64,000 bases of DNA from NCBI GenBank assembly GCA_941918925.1, contig OW799236.1:78246713-78310712 (forward strand), read 5' to 3'. How positions within the stretch are numbered: position 1 is the first letter of the stretch; every line of letters begins with the position of its first letter. The position numbers were made by a program, and so were the translations under genes. The notes below the pieces were generated by a model. The model searched no databases. It worked only from the letters and a program-made list of their open reading frames with translations, and was not told where the DNA came from. Source of the DNA: Phyto melanocephala (taxonomy: Eukaryota; Arthropoda; Insecta; Diptera; Rhinophoridae). Shown in pieces: positions 24,501 through 36,500 of the stretch.

Positions 24501-27500
24501 AATGCTCTCAAATTTAGCTTGATTATATCTTTTGGGGCCAAATAATAGTATTCGAACATGTGTGAAATTTCACTCGAACATTCGAATTTTTTGTACTTTT
24601 GGTAAAGATGAATCTAATGAGAATTCATAAAAATTAGATCGCATTTAAGTGCTGAAAATTTTCCCTGAATTTATATTAGAATTAAAAAAAAAGTCAAGCG
24701 AATAAAAATATTCGAAAATTTTTATTTTTTTTTAATTCGATCTCTGAGCATAGATGGGACCTTAAAGGGAGAAATAGTCATAAAACATGACTAATATATA
24801 TTTTAATTCGAAAGCAAATTTCGAATTTGTATATTTTCATTAACCTCCTATTAAAATTTGAATAGTCTTAATTAAAAAAAAAATTAAATAAATGTACATT
24901 TGGTAAAGTTCTTTGAGCTTGGTAGCAGAGTAAAAGCCTGTAGATAACTTAATAAAACACATACATACATATATGCATTGTAATTTAAGGACTTGCAAAT
25001 TAACAGTTTAAAGGAACACTTCTAGTAATAAAATAAATCACACAAAATTTTAAATTAATTGAATTTTTCAAAAATCGTTGAATGATGAGACAATAAACGC
25101 GGTCACATAAAAAATGTTGATACATAACCAGTTAAATATACAAATAAGTATTGGCGAAAATTAATTGTATGTGAACTAGAAATATTAACCGCATATTTTC
25201 AATTGTTATCTAGGCTATTCCTTAAATACATATTTAAAATTGATTTTGGTTTACATTATCAATCGTAATATGTTTGAAACTTCTGTTTAACATGATCCTT
25301 TAACTTCTAGATATGACCGATATTTTAACTTTTTAAAGGAAAATAATAAAAGTTTATCGACAGACTCTAAACAAAATATATTTTGAACAATGGCTTATTC
25401 CCATACTTGTCAGAAAAACAATTACTCCTACAAGATACGACTAAAGCTATGTGTACATTAGACAAATAGTTGCCCAAATGAGCGTAACCACTATTCTTAA
25501 TAAATATAAATTTTAAGTGTTTTCCTTCCTAATATTTATTAGGTTGTTGGGTTTAAGCTGGTTTATATGCATTTCACTGGTGGTTATGCCAGATCATCAG
25601 TAAACCTTTACCCAAATTCTTGAAAAAGTTTAAAATTTTTATAAGTTATATTTTTAAATTCTCATTAACAAAATGAGAATTCAAAAAGAAGACAAAAAAC
25701 TATAAAAAACTTTTTCAAAAACCCAACCAACAATTTTTCAATTTTAATTTATTTTATTTTTCTAATCCCTTTGTTTCCTTTGAATATTTAAAATACATTT
25801 CAGTGGTTATGCCGATTTCGTCAAATATTTGCCTAATGTGAACATACCATGTCTCATAAAGGATAACTAATTTAACTAGTAAGATTTTAACATCGCCTTG
25901 TTATTAGCGATCTTACATTGTTTGTAAACGGTTTGCCATTAAAATTGTTGCTTAAAAACACAAGACATTTTCTCTTAATGATATACATACAGTGGGCCAA
26001 TTCAAAGTAGACTCTCATATTGTACTATGTCATATAATTCATATTAATATGACTAGTGACTTTGAACACCTTTTGTTAACAAATTATGTATTTAATACAA
26101 GCAAGAAGACAAAGAGATGACGCTGTTAAAAATTGTATGTATACAGGAAAGAAGAAAATATTCTCTCTGAGAGGTGAGAAGCGAAGAAATTCTCTCTGAG
26201 AGACAGTATGGTTACATAAACAATTTCTTATACATAGGAAACAAATGTGTAAAGTCTTATTATTTTCTTTGTATGGAAATTACTAACAAAAATTTTATGC
26301 GTGCATAAAATAATATGAAATAGTACAAATATGACTGATATGCTACCACTTTGAATTGGCCCAGTATATCAAAAATTGATTATAAAAATTTAGGGCTAGT
26401 CTTTTGACTTGAATATTTGGCTTTTTTATAACTATTTAAATAATAGGTTCATTTCTTATTTTTGTCGTTATTGACACGATAATGTTAAAATATATATTCC
26501 TTAACAAATTATCGACAAATTGACGTTCTAAAATCGCACTATTAAGTGCATTTCAATATAAAATACAAATAAAATATATATGTATATCCCTAGAAAAATT
26601 TATCAAACTTCTCTATAATTCGATTCGAAAGAAAAGTGGATAATTTAATTTTGTTTAATTTGCCTATAGGTATTCCATTTGAAGAATACATTTGTGTGGC
26701 CATTAAAATTAACTAAGTGAAATTTATGTTATAATTAATATTTTTACTTTGTAAGCACTTCTTCAAATTTTGAAATAGAAATGGAGTTTTGATACCTAGC
26801 CAAAAATAAATAAAATAAAAAAAACGAGATGAAGATGACTAATGATGAAGTAGTTCAATTGAGGTAAAATATGAATGATTTTCACGTGTTGAAAAACCTG
26901 CACAAGAGAGTCGAGTGTCAAGCGTTGGAATTTTGATTGTGTGTTTAAGGGGGACTAGAACAAAAGATGTCCAAAACTGTTTTGCAGCTGTATTAGTGAG
27001 AGAACTATGAAGTACAGTGACACGAAAAAGTAAGCCCACAGATTTTTATTAAAATTTAGTCACAAAAATTTGTTTTTGGTTGTTAACAATGTATAATATT
27101 GCAGTTCACACTGAATTTTTTTTTTTAGTTAGACGAAAAAGTGAGCATAAAGATGTTCTTTAAAATGTAAATCCATGAAATTGTTTTGGGTGTCAAATAT
27201 GAATAATAATGTAGTAATTTAGTGTTTAAATTTTTATTTTTTACTTTGTAAAATGGAGAAATTTTTAATAAATTTGACTGTTTTTAATTTAAAAATTTGA
27301 CTTTTAAAAAATAAAATATTTTCCTAATTCCATTATAATTGTTTAACACACTGTATTTGAAAAAATATCAACACAGTCGCTTAGCATGTTCACTACTCGT
27401 CGCGGTCTCATGGACGACTAAATAAAAGAACATAAAAAAACAATTGTTTGGTGAAATGGGCACCTATGGACCTATTCTATTAGTCGGCTATGTAAAATTG

Positions 27501-30500
27501 TGTTTGTATGTGTTACACAGATAATGCTTAATGGAAAAATAATACATTTCTATAAATACTACTATAAGACCTTCTGATCGTGCATAGACCCCTTTGTTAC
27601 AACTACAAAACTGTGATTTTTTTTATGTTTTTCAAAGAGTTATCGTTCTCGACACTCATCGTGTAAAACTTGTATTATTGTAACAAGAGCAACGCCCTTG
27701 TTTAGTTATGACATAGCAGTGGCTGTCGACTTTTTGGGTACTTTTAACTACTTGAGCGCTTACTTTAAGAAAGAATAAAAAAAAATAGCTCCTCGTGTTT
27801 GTGGTTTATGTTTAAAATTCTATATAGTTTTTTGAAAAAAAAAACAAATAACATTCTAAATGCAAATATTTTTGAACAATAACGCTATTCTTTGAAATAT
27901 ATTGGACTAGTTACAATTAATAAATAGTAAGTGCATTTCATAACAATCCATTAGAAAACTTTTAAACATATGCAATGCTTAACGCATTGTATTACGGTTT
28001 GGAAATGTTTTCTTTCGAATCGAATTATAGTCGTCGCCCAGGGGAGTTACTCCCCAATTCGATTCGAAACTAAAATTTTTCAAATTTGTATGCTTAACAC
28101 ATTGTAATTTGAAAATGCTTATTTTTCGAATCGAATAACAGTCTCCGCCCAGGTCTAGTAAATTTATTTTAAATCAGTAGCATGATTAAACAATAAAAAA
28201 ATTTTGCTTAACGCATTGTATTATGGTTTGAAAATGTTTTCTTTCGAATCGAATTATCGTCGCCGCCCAGGGAAGTTACTCCGTAATTCGATTCGAAACT
28301 AAATTTTTTCAAATTTGTATGCTTAATGCATTGTAATTCGAAAATGTTTATTTCTCGAATCGAATAACAGTCTCCGCCCAGTTCTTAGTCTTGTGAATTG
28401 AAGAACAAAAATCGAAAATTTCTATCTGTTGAATATGGCTAACACTAACAACTCATACAATGGATCATATGTACATCAATCATTTTAGGCAAATTGTTTT
28501 TCTACATGTATTCATTCTAACAGATCTACTTTAATGTTCCGTTAAACGTACAAATTTGTATAATGCATGTTTTCAGCATGTGCTAACTATAACTGCGCAT
28601 GTCCCTTTTTTTATACATATGTACATACATACATATATTTGTGTATATTAATCATTTACCAATTTTTAAATATAAATTGTATATATGTACACCGTCTACA
28701 TTATTTATTGCTACCAAACTTCAAGGACTAACCAGCTCATTGTTTATATTTTAATTATTTTTATTAAAAATATCATTTTATTTGTTTTTGTTTCATCTTA
28801 ATAATTGTTTAAGTTTAATATTTTAAAGCTAATTAAATATATTTAAGAAAAATAAATAGTTTTGTATACTTATCACACGTATTTACCACAGTTCTGAAAA
28901 CTTTTTGTAAAAAAATAATTTTTTAAACATTACTATGTACATAAATCATTTCTCCCACGCATTATGTTTGCTCATCACCATGCACCATCTTCCAATTTTA
29001 AGGCTGAGTGAGTGCTTTTTCCAATCATCTATGCGGGGTGGTTATTGATTGGTGAGTTTTTAGTACGTTAATGCTTAAATTGTATATTAAATCACACTTA
29101 TAAAACACTTTGGGTAATAATATTTAAATAAATTAAATATGATCCAATTTTAAAATTAAAACACTCGCGAATAATTGTGTTTTCGTATTTGGAATAGTTA
29201 CATCTGCGTTATGGGTCGAGTAAGAAAAAAAAAAAGTAAAAAACAATTAAGTTTAACCATTTTTATCTTTCTACTATAAGTTCTTTATTTGGACCCAAAT
29301 TCTAGCTTCGATTACACGCGGAAATAAATGAATTCTTGTTGAAACACAAAAACAGGGGCCGAATTACGGCATTCGAACGTGATCGAAATTGTAATATTCT
29401 TATTAGAATCTCTATACCTAAAGCATAGCGAACTCGATCGTTCGAGTAAAATTTCGATCGTGATCAAATGCCGTAATTCGGTCCCAGAAAAAAATTAAAA
29501 AACAAGTATAACAAGTTCTGACATTCTCAGTTCGCATAATATGGTGATTTAATATCACAAAATGGTGTTGTATTTCATATGCCCCTATTGTCATTGTCGA
29601 CTTAGCCCAGTTTGGTTGTCTGAGAGTTTTCAATTGAAATGTTTACGAATTAACCAACTAAAAATATAGAGTTTTATATAAAAGCAGAAAAAGTATGTGA
29701 AAATTAAGGAAAATAATAGAAAACAGTTTTAGTTGAGTTGTGAATGACAATCCAAGTTTATCAACGTGTACCGACTCTTAAACATTGTTGATAAAAAAAA
29801 TGTTTTTGAAGTGTTTTTTGTTTGGTATAAAGAAATAAAAAAGAAAGACAGTCACATTAACAAATAGATTATGGTCGAAAGTGTAGATCGCAGAACATGC
29901 TAGTTGTTCTTTAAAAAACAATTATGAACCCCAATAGGGTCAAAAATTAAAATTTCTTTGAATAAATGTATTTTGATAATGCGCGTGATCTGCAGTGGCG
30001 TTTTAAAAGGTTCGTTCGAGAACTCACAAATTTGTACGAATTTGTACAAATTTTTACTGCATTTTACGAAATTGCGTTCGTTTACACAAATTTGTAGTAA
30101 TTGAGAGCACAAATAGAGAGCGAAAAGTGACAGTTCTTGACTGAGTATTTGCAAATTTTTACAACAGAAATTTCTTGCTGTAAGATTTAGCAAAACCAAA
30201 AAACATATGATTCAAAAGGTAAACAAACAAAAGTAAGCAAACAAAACGTATACAATTTGTAAAAAAAATATTAAAAAAAGGAAAATCCAAACCAAAGTGC
30301 AAAATATTATTAAATTCAAATTGTTTGTGAAATAAAGTTAGTTAACAATGTCTACAGATGAAAGAATGGAACTGCCTGAATCTGGCGCAGGTATACATAC
30401 ATAAATACATATTTACACATATGTGTGTATGTACATAGTTCTCATTAAACTTTATTTATTTGCCATCAGCTGTTGCTTCAATCTTACGAATTTTTACAAA

Positions 30501-33500
30501 TGTCTGTTCGAGTATTTTTTGAACAAATTCTCTTTTTGAGAGTAAAATTTTCAATTTACTAAATAATTACTCATTTACTACAAAGTGCAGTAAAAGTACT
30601 CGAACGAACCTAAAAATCGCACAAATGTCAAACATGACAGCGTATGACTTACATAAGGTTCGTTCGAGTACTTTTACTGCACTTTGTAGTAAATGAGTAA
30701 TTATTTAGTAAATTGAAAATTTTACTCTCAAAAAGAGAATTTGTCCAAAAAAGTACTCGAACAGACATTTGTAAAAATTCGTAAGATTGAAGCAACAGCT
30801 GATGGCAAATAAATAAAGTTTAATGGGAACTATGTACATACACACATACATATGTGCAAATATGTATTTATGTATGTATACCTGCGCCAGATTCAGGCAG
30901 TTCCATTCTTTTATCTGTAGACATTGTTAACTAACTTTATTTCACAAACAATTTAAATTTAATAATATTTTGCACTTTGGTTTGGATTTTCCTTTTTTTA
31001 ATATTTTTTTCACAAATTGTATACGTTTTGTTTGCTTACTTTTGTTTGTTTACCTTTTGAATCATATGTTTTTTGGTTTTGCTAAATCTTACAGCAAGAA
31101 ATTTCTGTTGTAAAAATTTGCAAATACTCAGTCAAGAACTGTCACTTTTCGCTCTCTATTTGTGCTCTCATTTACTACAAATTTGTGTAAACGAACGCAA
31201 TTTCGTAAAATGCAGTAAAAATTTGTACAAAATCGTACAAATTTGTGAGTTCTCGAACGAACCTATTATAGGAGGGAATGTTATTAATTGTATCTGTATG
31301 TATGGACATGTATATGTTAAATGCCTAATAAAAGGTTTTTCTTAAAAAAAAAATTCAGTCCATTGCGCGCGAAATCAAATGTAAGAATTTAAAATGATGT
31401 TGTTATGGAAGTCATTGATGACCATGCATTTTTTACATGCAATATGAACTAAATAAGATTTAGTTAAATGCATTTTAACACAGTACCGTAATTCACAATC
31501 TTGTGTATTTGCCATTGCAAATTCGCACCATTGCAAATATGTTCTATTTGTGTATACTTTGTTAGTGTAAAGTAAAAATATACTCTATTTTTCATATGCA
31601 CTGATGCAAGACCATTTGCACAAGATTGTGAATTACGCTAGTATGTATTTTACAATGGCTGTCAGTTGTACGATCCATCTGTAATCTCGCATATCCGTCA
31701 AAATTGACAATTTACAGACGGTTTATAATTTTTGCTTTTAAACTTGCTTTTTGGTTTCATTTGACTAACCTAACAGTTATGATTTTTTTTTGTATTTTAG
31801 TGGTCTTGCCAGTTGACTTGCAAAACAGCTAATGTCAAGCACATTGTGAGTTCAAACAAGAACACCTATATTTGAAAATTCTAATGCAATCTGAAATTTT
31901 CAGAAGTAAATTTTCTTAGCTTTTAGACATTGGGTGATTTACTGGTTCCGCACGGAAAGGAACAATCTAGGGAAAGATTAAACTTATTCATTCTTGCGGC
32001 ATACGGCCATTTTCTAACAATCACATTTCGCATGATTTCAACTATTGCGATTTGACTCGCAAAATAATGTTCTGTGATGAAATAAAGTATAAACAAAACA
32101 AAAAATATTTTCTTTTAAATTGGACAACATATGACATTTAAAATGCTATTTAAACTTTTTAGCAAAAAATTTAGACGCGAGAACTGCAATCACTCATGTG
32201 ATTTGAAACGCATGATTGTCAGAATATGGGCGATAAGCTTTCCGCAAACTATATATAAAAGGGAAGGTATAAAAAGATCCATTATGTATGAATTTTGCAG
32301 TGGGGAATTCGACAAGCACACTCTAAAATACATACGTTATTCACAATAAGAAGCTTTGTGATAACTTACAAGCTGCATTTTTCTCTTTTGGGAATTTACA
32401 CATAAAAAAGTTAGCAGCACATAAGTATGTACATATTAGTTTCTTGATTTGAAAAAGGCCGATAGTGTGAAAAAGTGGCTCGTCAGTTTAAACATTATGC
32501 CGTTTTTAAAATACCTAGTTTTGTTTACAAGAAACTGGCACTAAAATTGAGTTAGCCATTGTATTCATAGGGATACGAACATAAGATGCAGTTGTAAAAT
32601 GCACAGTATATAATTTAAACGCTATTGAAACTAATCGAATGCTAGTGCCAATTTTCTGGCTGTAGGAATATACATAAATTCTAAGATTAAAAAATACATT
32701 AAATTCCTAAGCAAACATATTTTTAATTACTTTTTTGGAAATTTATATCCATTTGAAATACATTAAAAATCACACCTACGAAGAAATTTAAAATACATAA
32801 TAAAAATGTGCTGTTTTTAGAATTCAAATTAGATTTATTCGTGTTTTTGTTGTCATAAATTTTAAACTTTTAACTTTTTTGGAATGCAATATGGAAATAA
32901 ATTTGCCTCATATTATAAATGTCAAACAATTTATAAGAACTCAAATTTTTATTTTAAGTGGCAAAACTTATTCTGTACGTTTCATTTAAAGGTCAACTCT
33001 TGTTCTGCGAAACTATTTAATTGAAACGATTTTTTACATCATACGATATGATATAATCGTACTTTTCTTTGCGAATTTTTTGGTTTCATAATTAGTTGTG
33101 TAAAACATCTAGAGTTGGATCAATCGATTACTTTAATTCGTTTTTTCCAACGAATGCTAGGATATAAAGGGTGATTTTTATCTATTCGGTTATTAGTGTA
33201 AAAAGATTCGAGACATGTCGTCGTTCGTAAATTATTGTGTTCACAATAACTTAGAAACGAGGTGGCAATGCCAAAAATGCTTAGTAAGGTCCAATTTACC
33301 ATGCATAAACTAACAAACGAATAATTAGGAAAGATGGATTGAAGATCCATTTTTCTATGAAAAGTTTGTATTTAGCATCAAAGGTTATTTTTAACTTAAT
33401 AGGTACGTCAACAAATTAACTGCTGCACTCTGAAAAATGGGATATTTGGGCGCTGGCGGCATCCATTAGAGGTAATTATACAAGGACGATGAAAAAGTAA

Positions 33501-36500
33501 TGATTATCTACTTTTTGTCCCAAATAGTTAAATTGGACTTGGTTGGATGTGATTTCAATAAGACGCACGGCCACAGATACAATAAACATATTGAGTGAGT
33601 TTGGTGAACAATAATCTTACGTTTTAATCAGTCCTTTGACCTTCAAGATCATGCGAATTAACTATACTAGACTATTTTTGCAGCGATATGTGAAGTATCT
33701 CGTGTACAAGGAAAAGTCAAAACACCTACCAAAGTTGGAGCTCATAGATGAACCACTCTAGCATCTTTAGAAAATTTCAGAAATTTTTACAAAATATTTT
33801 AAGCATTTAAAAAGATTAATACGATTTTTTCGATTCTTAACACTAGTTTGTGTAACAAATGTTAACAACACTGAACAAGAGCGATTTTAGAGGATATTGA
33901 CTAACCAGAAATTTTTATACAGGGCATAGAAGGTAGTCTTTTTTACCTTTAGTAAGAGCAAATTATAATTATAAAACAACCCACCCTCCATCTATATATC
34001 TATATATATAAAAGTGAAACTCTGTGTGTGTGTTAGCTATAGACTCCGTAACTGTAAAACCGATCGGGCTCAAACTTTGGTAAGTTGTTGTACACATACC
34101 AGGGAGTGTTTATGGGTAAAAAAAGTGGGCGTAGCCACTCCCATAAAAAATTAGTTATCAGTTTTAGCTACTTGCACTTGACCGATTTTTCTGAAACTTT
34201 GCACACATATCGAGCTGTCATGACTAAATAATTTCGTGATAAGAAAAGTGGGCGGGGCCACGCCCCTAAAAAAGTTTTAATTTTGAGGTACTTGCACTGG
34301 ACCGATTTTTCTGAAACTTTGCACACATATTGAGCTGTCATGGCTTTATAATTTCGTGATTGAAAAAGTGGTCGGGGCCACGCCCATAAAAAATTAGTTA
34401 TCAGTTTTAGCTACTTGCACTGGACCGAATTTTCTGAAACTTTGCAAACATACTGAGCTGTCATGACTTTACACTTTCATCATTAGAAAAGTGGGCAGTA
34501 CCACGCCCATTAAAAAAAGGTATCATTTTGAGGTACTTGCACTGGACCGATTTTTCTGAAACTTTGCACACATATTGAGTTGTCATGACTATACAGTTTC
34601 GTATTTAGAAAAGTGGGCAGTGCCACGCCCATAAAAAAAGGTATCATTTTGAGGTACTTACACTGGACCGATTTTTCTGAAACTTTGCACACTTATTGAG
34701 CTGTCATGACTATACAGTTTTGTAATTAGAAAAGTGGGCAGTGCCACGCTCATAAAGAAAAAGTTATAGTTTTTAGCCTTGCACTTGATATTCGATTAAA
34801 ATTTAGAATGCGATTAAAATTCATGAAGGGGCGTAGCAACGCGCGCCGGGATTGGCTAGTAAAAAATATAAAAAGATGAAAATAATGAAACAATTGAAAA
34901 AGTTAGTCAAATGAAGTATCTTGGGTTCATAATCGACAAGGACTTGAAATTTAAACACGTTGAATATATATGTAAGAAAATTGGCAAAAAAAATTGGCTT
35001 TTTTAAGAGTGCGGAACAAATTATCGATAATTACAGCAATAAATATTTATTTATTTTAATACTATGATCAAACCACACTTTGAATTTGGATCAACAATTT
35101 TATAGACTTGCTGCACGAAAACACAGTTAGAAAGACTACAGAAACTTCAAAACAGAGCTATGCGTTCCATATTAAAATGCAACAAATATACGCCTATAGG
35201 ACTGATGCTTGACACACTTAAATGGCTGAATATACAACAAAGACTAGAGTTTAATAAATTAAATTTTGTTAAGAAAATGAAGATGGGAAATGCCCCAGAC
35301 TATTTACTTTATCAATTAACATACGTTCGAGAAGTTCAACCGTATTACTTGAGAAATGCAGAAAACTTTAGGTGACATCAACGGCAATGCAAAGATCGCT
35401 TTTCTTCAAGGCCTCAAAATTATACAATTTGCTCCCTAACTATCTTAAAATAGAAAGAAATACTAATGTTTTCAAGAGAAATATTGCAATTTTTGTTAGA
35501 AGTAATGTAAGCAACGTAATTCAGTAAGATTAATGAAAAGAGAACAACAAAAATTGTAAAACAATTATTATTATATGTTAAGTTTAAAGTTTTTTAATAA
35601 AACTACTATTAATACTAAAAAAAAAAAAAATTACACATTTTTCTTGAGAGAAGAAATCACATTAGTAAAATAGTACTCCTTTGTGAATATCGAAGTTGAT
35701 TTCGTTATCAGTTAACTTCAATATAAAAGTCGCAGTTGTTTAAATTTTGTTTAGTTTTGTTTAAAATTTACGACAACAACAGCATAAACCTAATGATATC
35801 TTTGTTGTATGTATTTTTAACAACAATAACAAAGATACACATAATAAGATTGGACAGGTTTGTATACTTTTCGCTTGAAAGTATGTTTTCATATTTAAAA
35901 CATTTTTTTAATATTCTTTTTATCATATATTTTTATATTTAACATATAAAGTGCCAATCGGAAACTATCGTGACTTTTCTGTGTTCCGAGAGGAATTAAA
36001 TTGTTCGGAATTGTCAAAGCATTGCTGTTATAAACAACATTACAATGCAAATTCCAAATAATTAAATTTTACTCGGAACACAGATCAGCCATGTAAGTAG
36101 ATCGTGGTATGAATCGGTTTTAATGTTAAAAAAAACATACAAGATTAATTTAATGCATTTCAAATATATTTAATGGTAAAAAAATTATACCTTGGCAATC
36201 AATGTGTTGAAACTAACTTTGCTTTCTTTATCAAATTAAATAATAGAAGCTAGAAATCTCATTATTGAAACCAAGACATTAATTCATCAGGTAATTGCAG
36301 TTCGAAGAGAATTTTTTGCTTATATTTGTTATATATGAAGTTTGACATTCGATATAAATGAGAGAGGAGAGAAAATTGTTTTTTATATAGACTTTGACAG
36401 CTGAAATTTAAAATAAGTGAAGAAAAAAATAGTCAGCTGTACAAATAAGAGTACCTGATGAATAAATTTGCGTTTTGTTTTTTTTTTTTATCAAATATTC

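Noticed and set aside
32131..32349. 72-codon plus-strand frame
   Set aside because: There is no similarity I know and no supporting signals.
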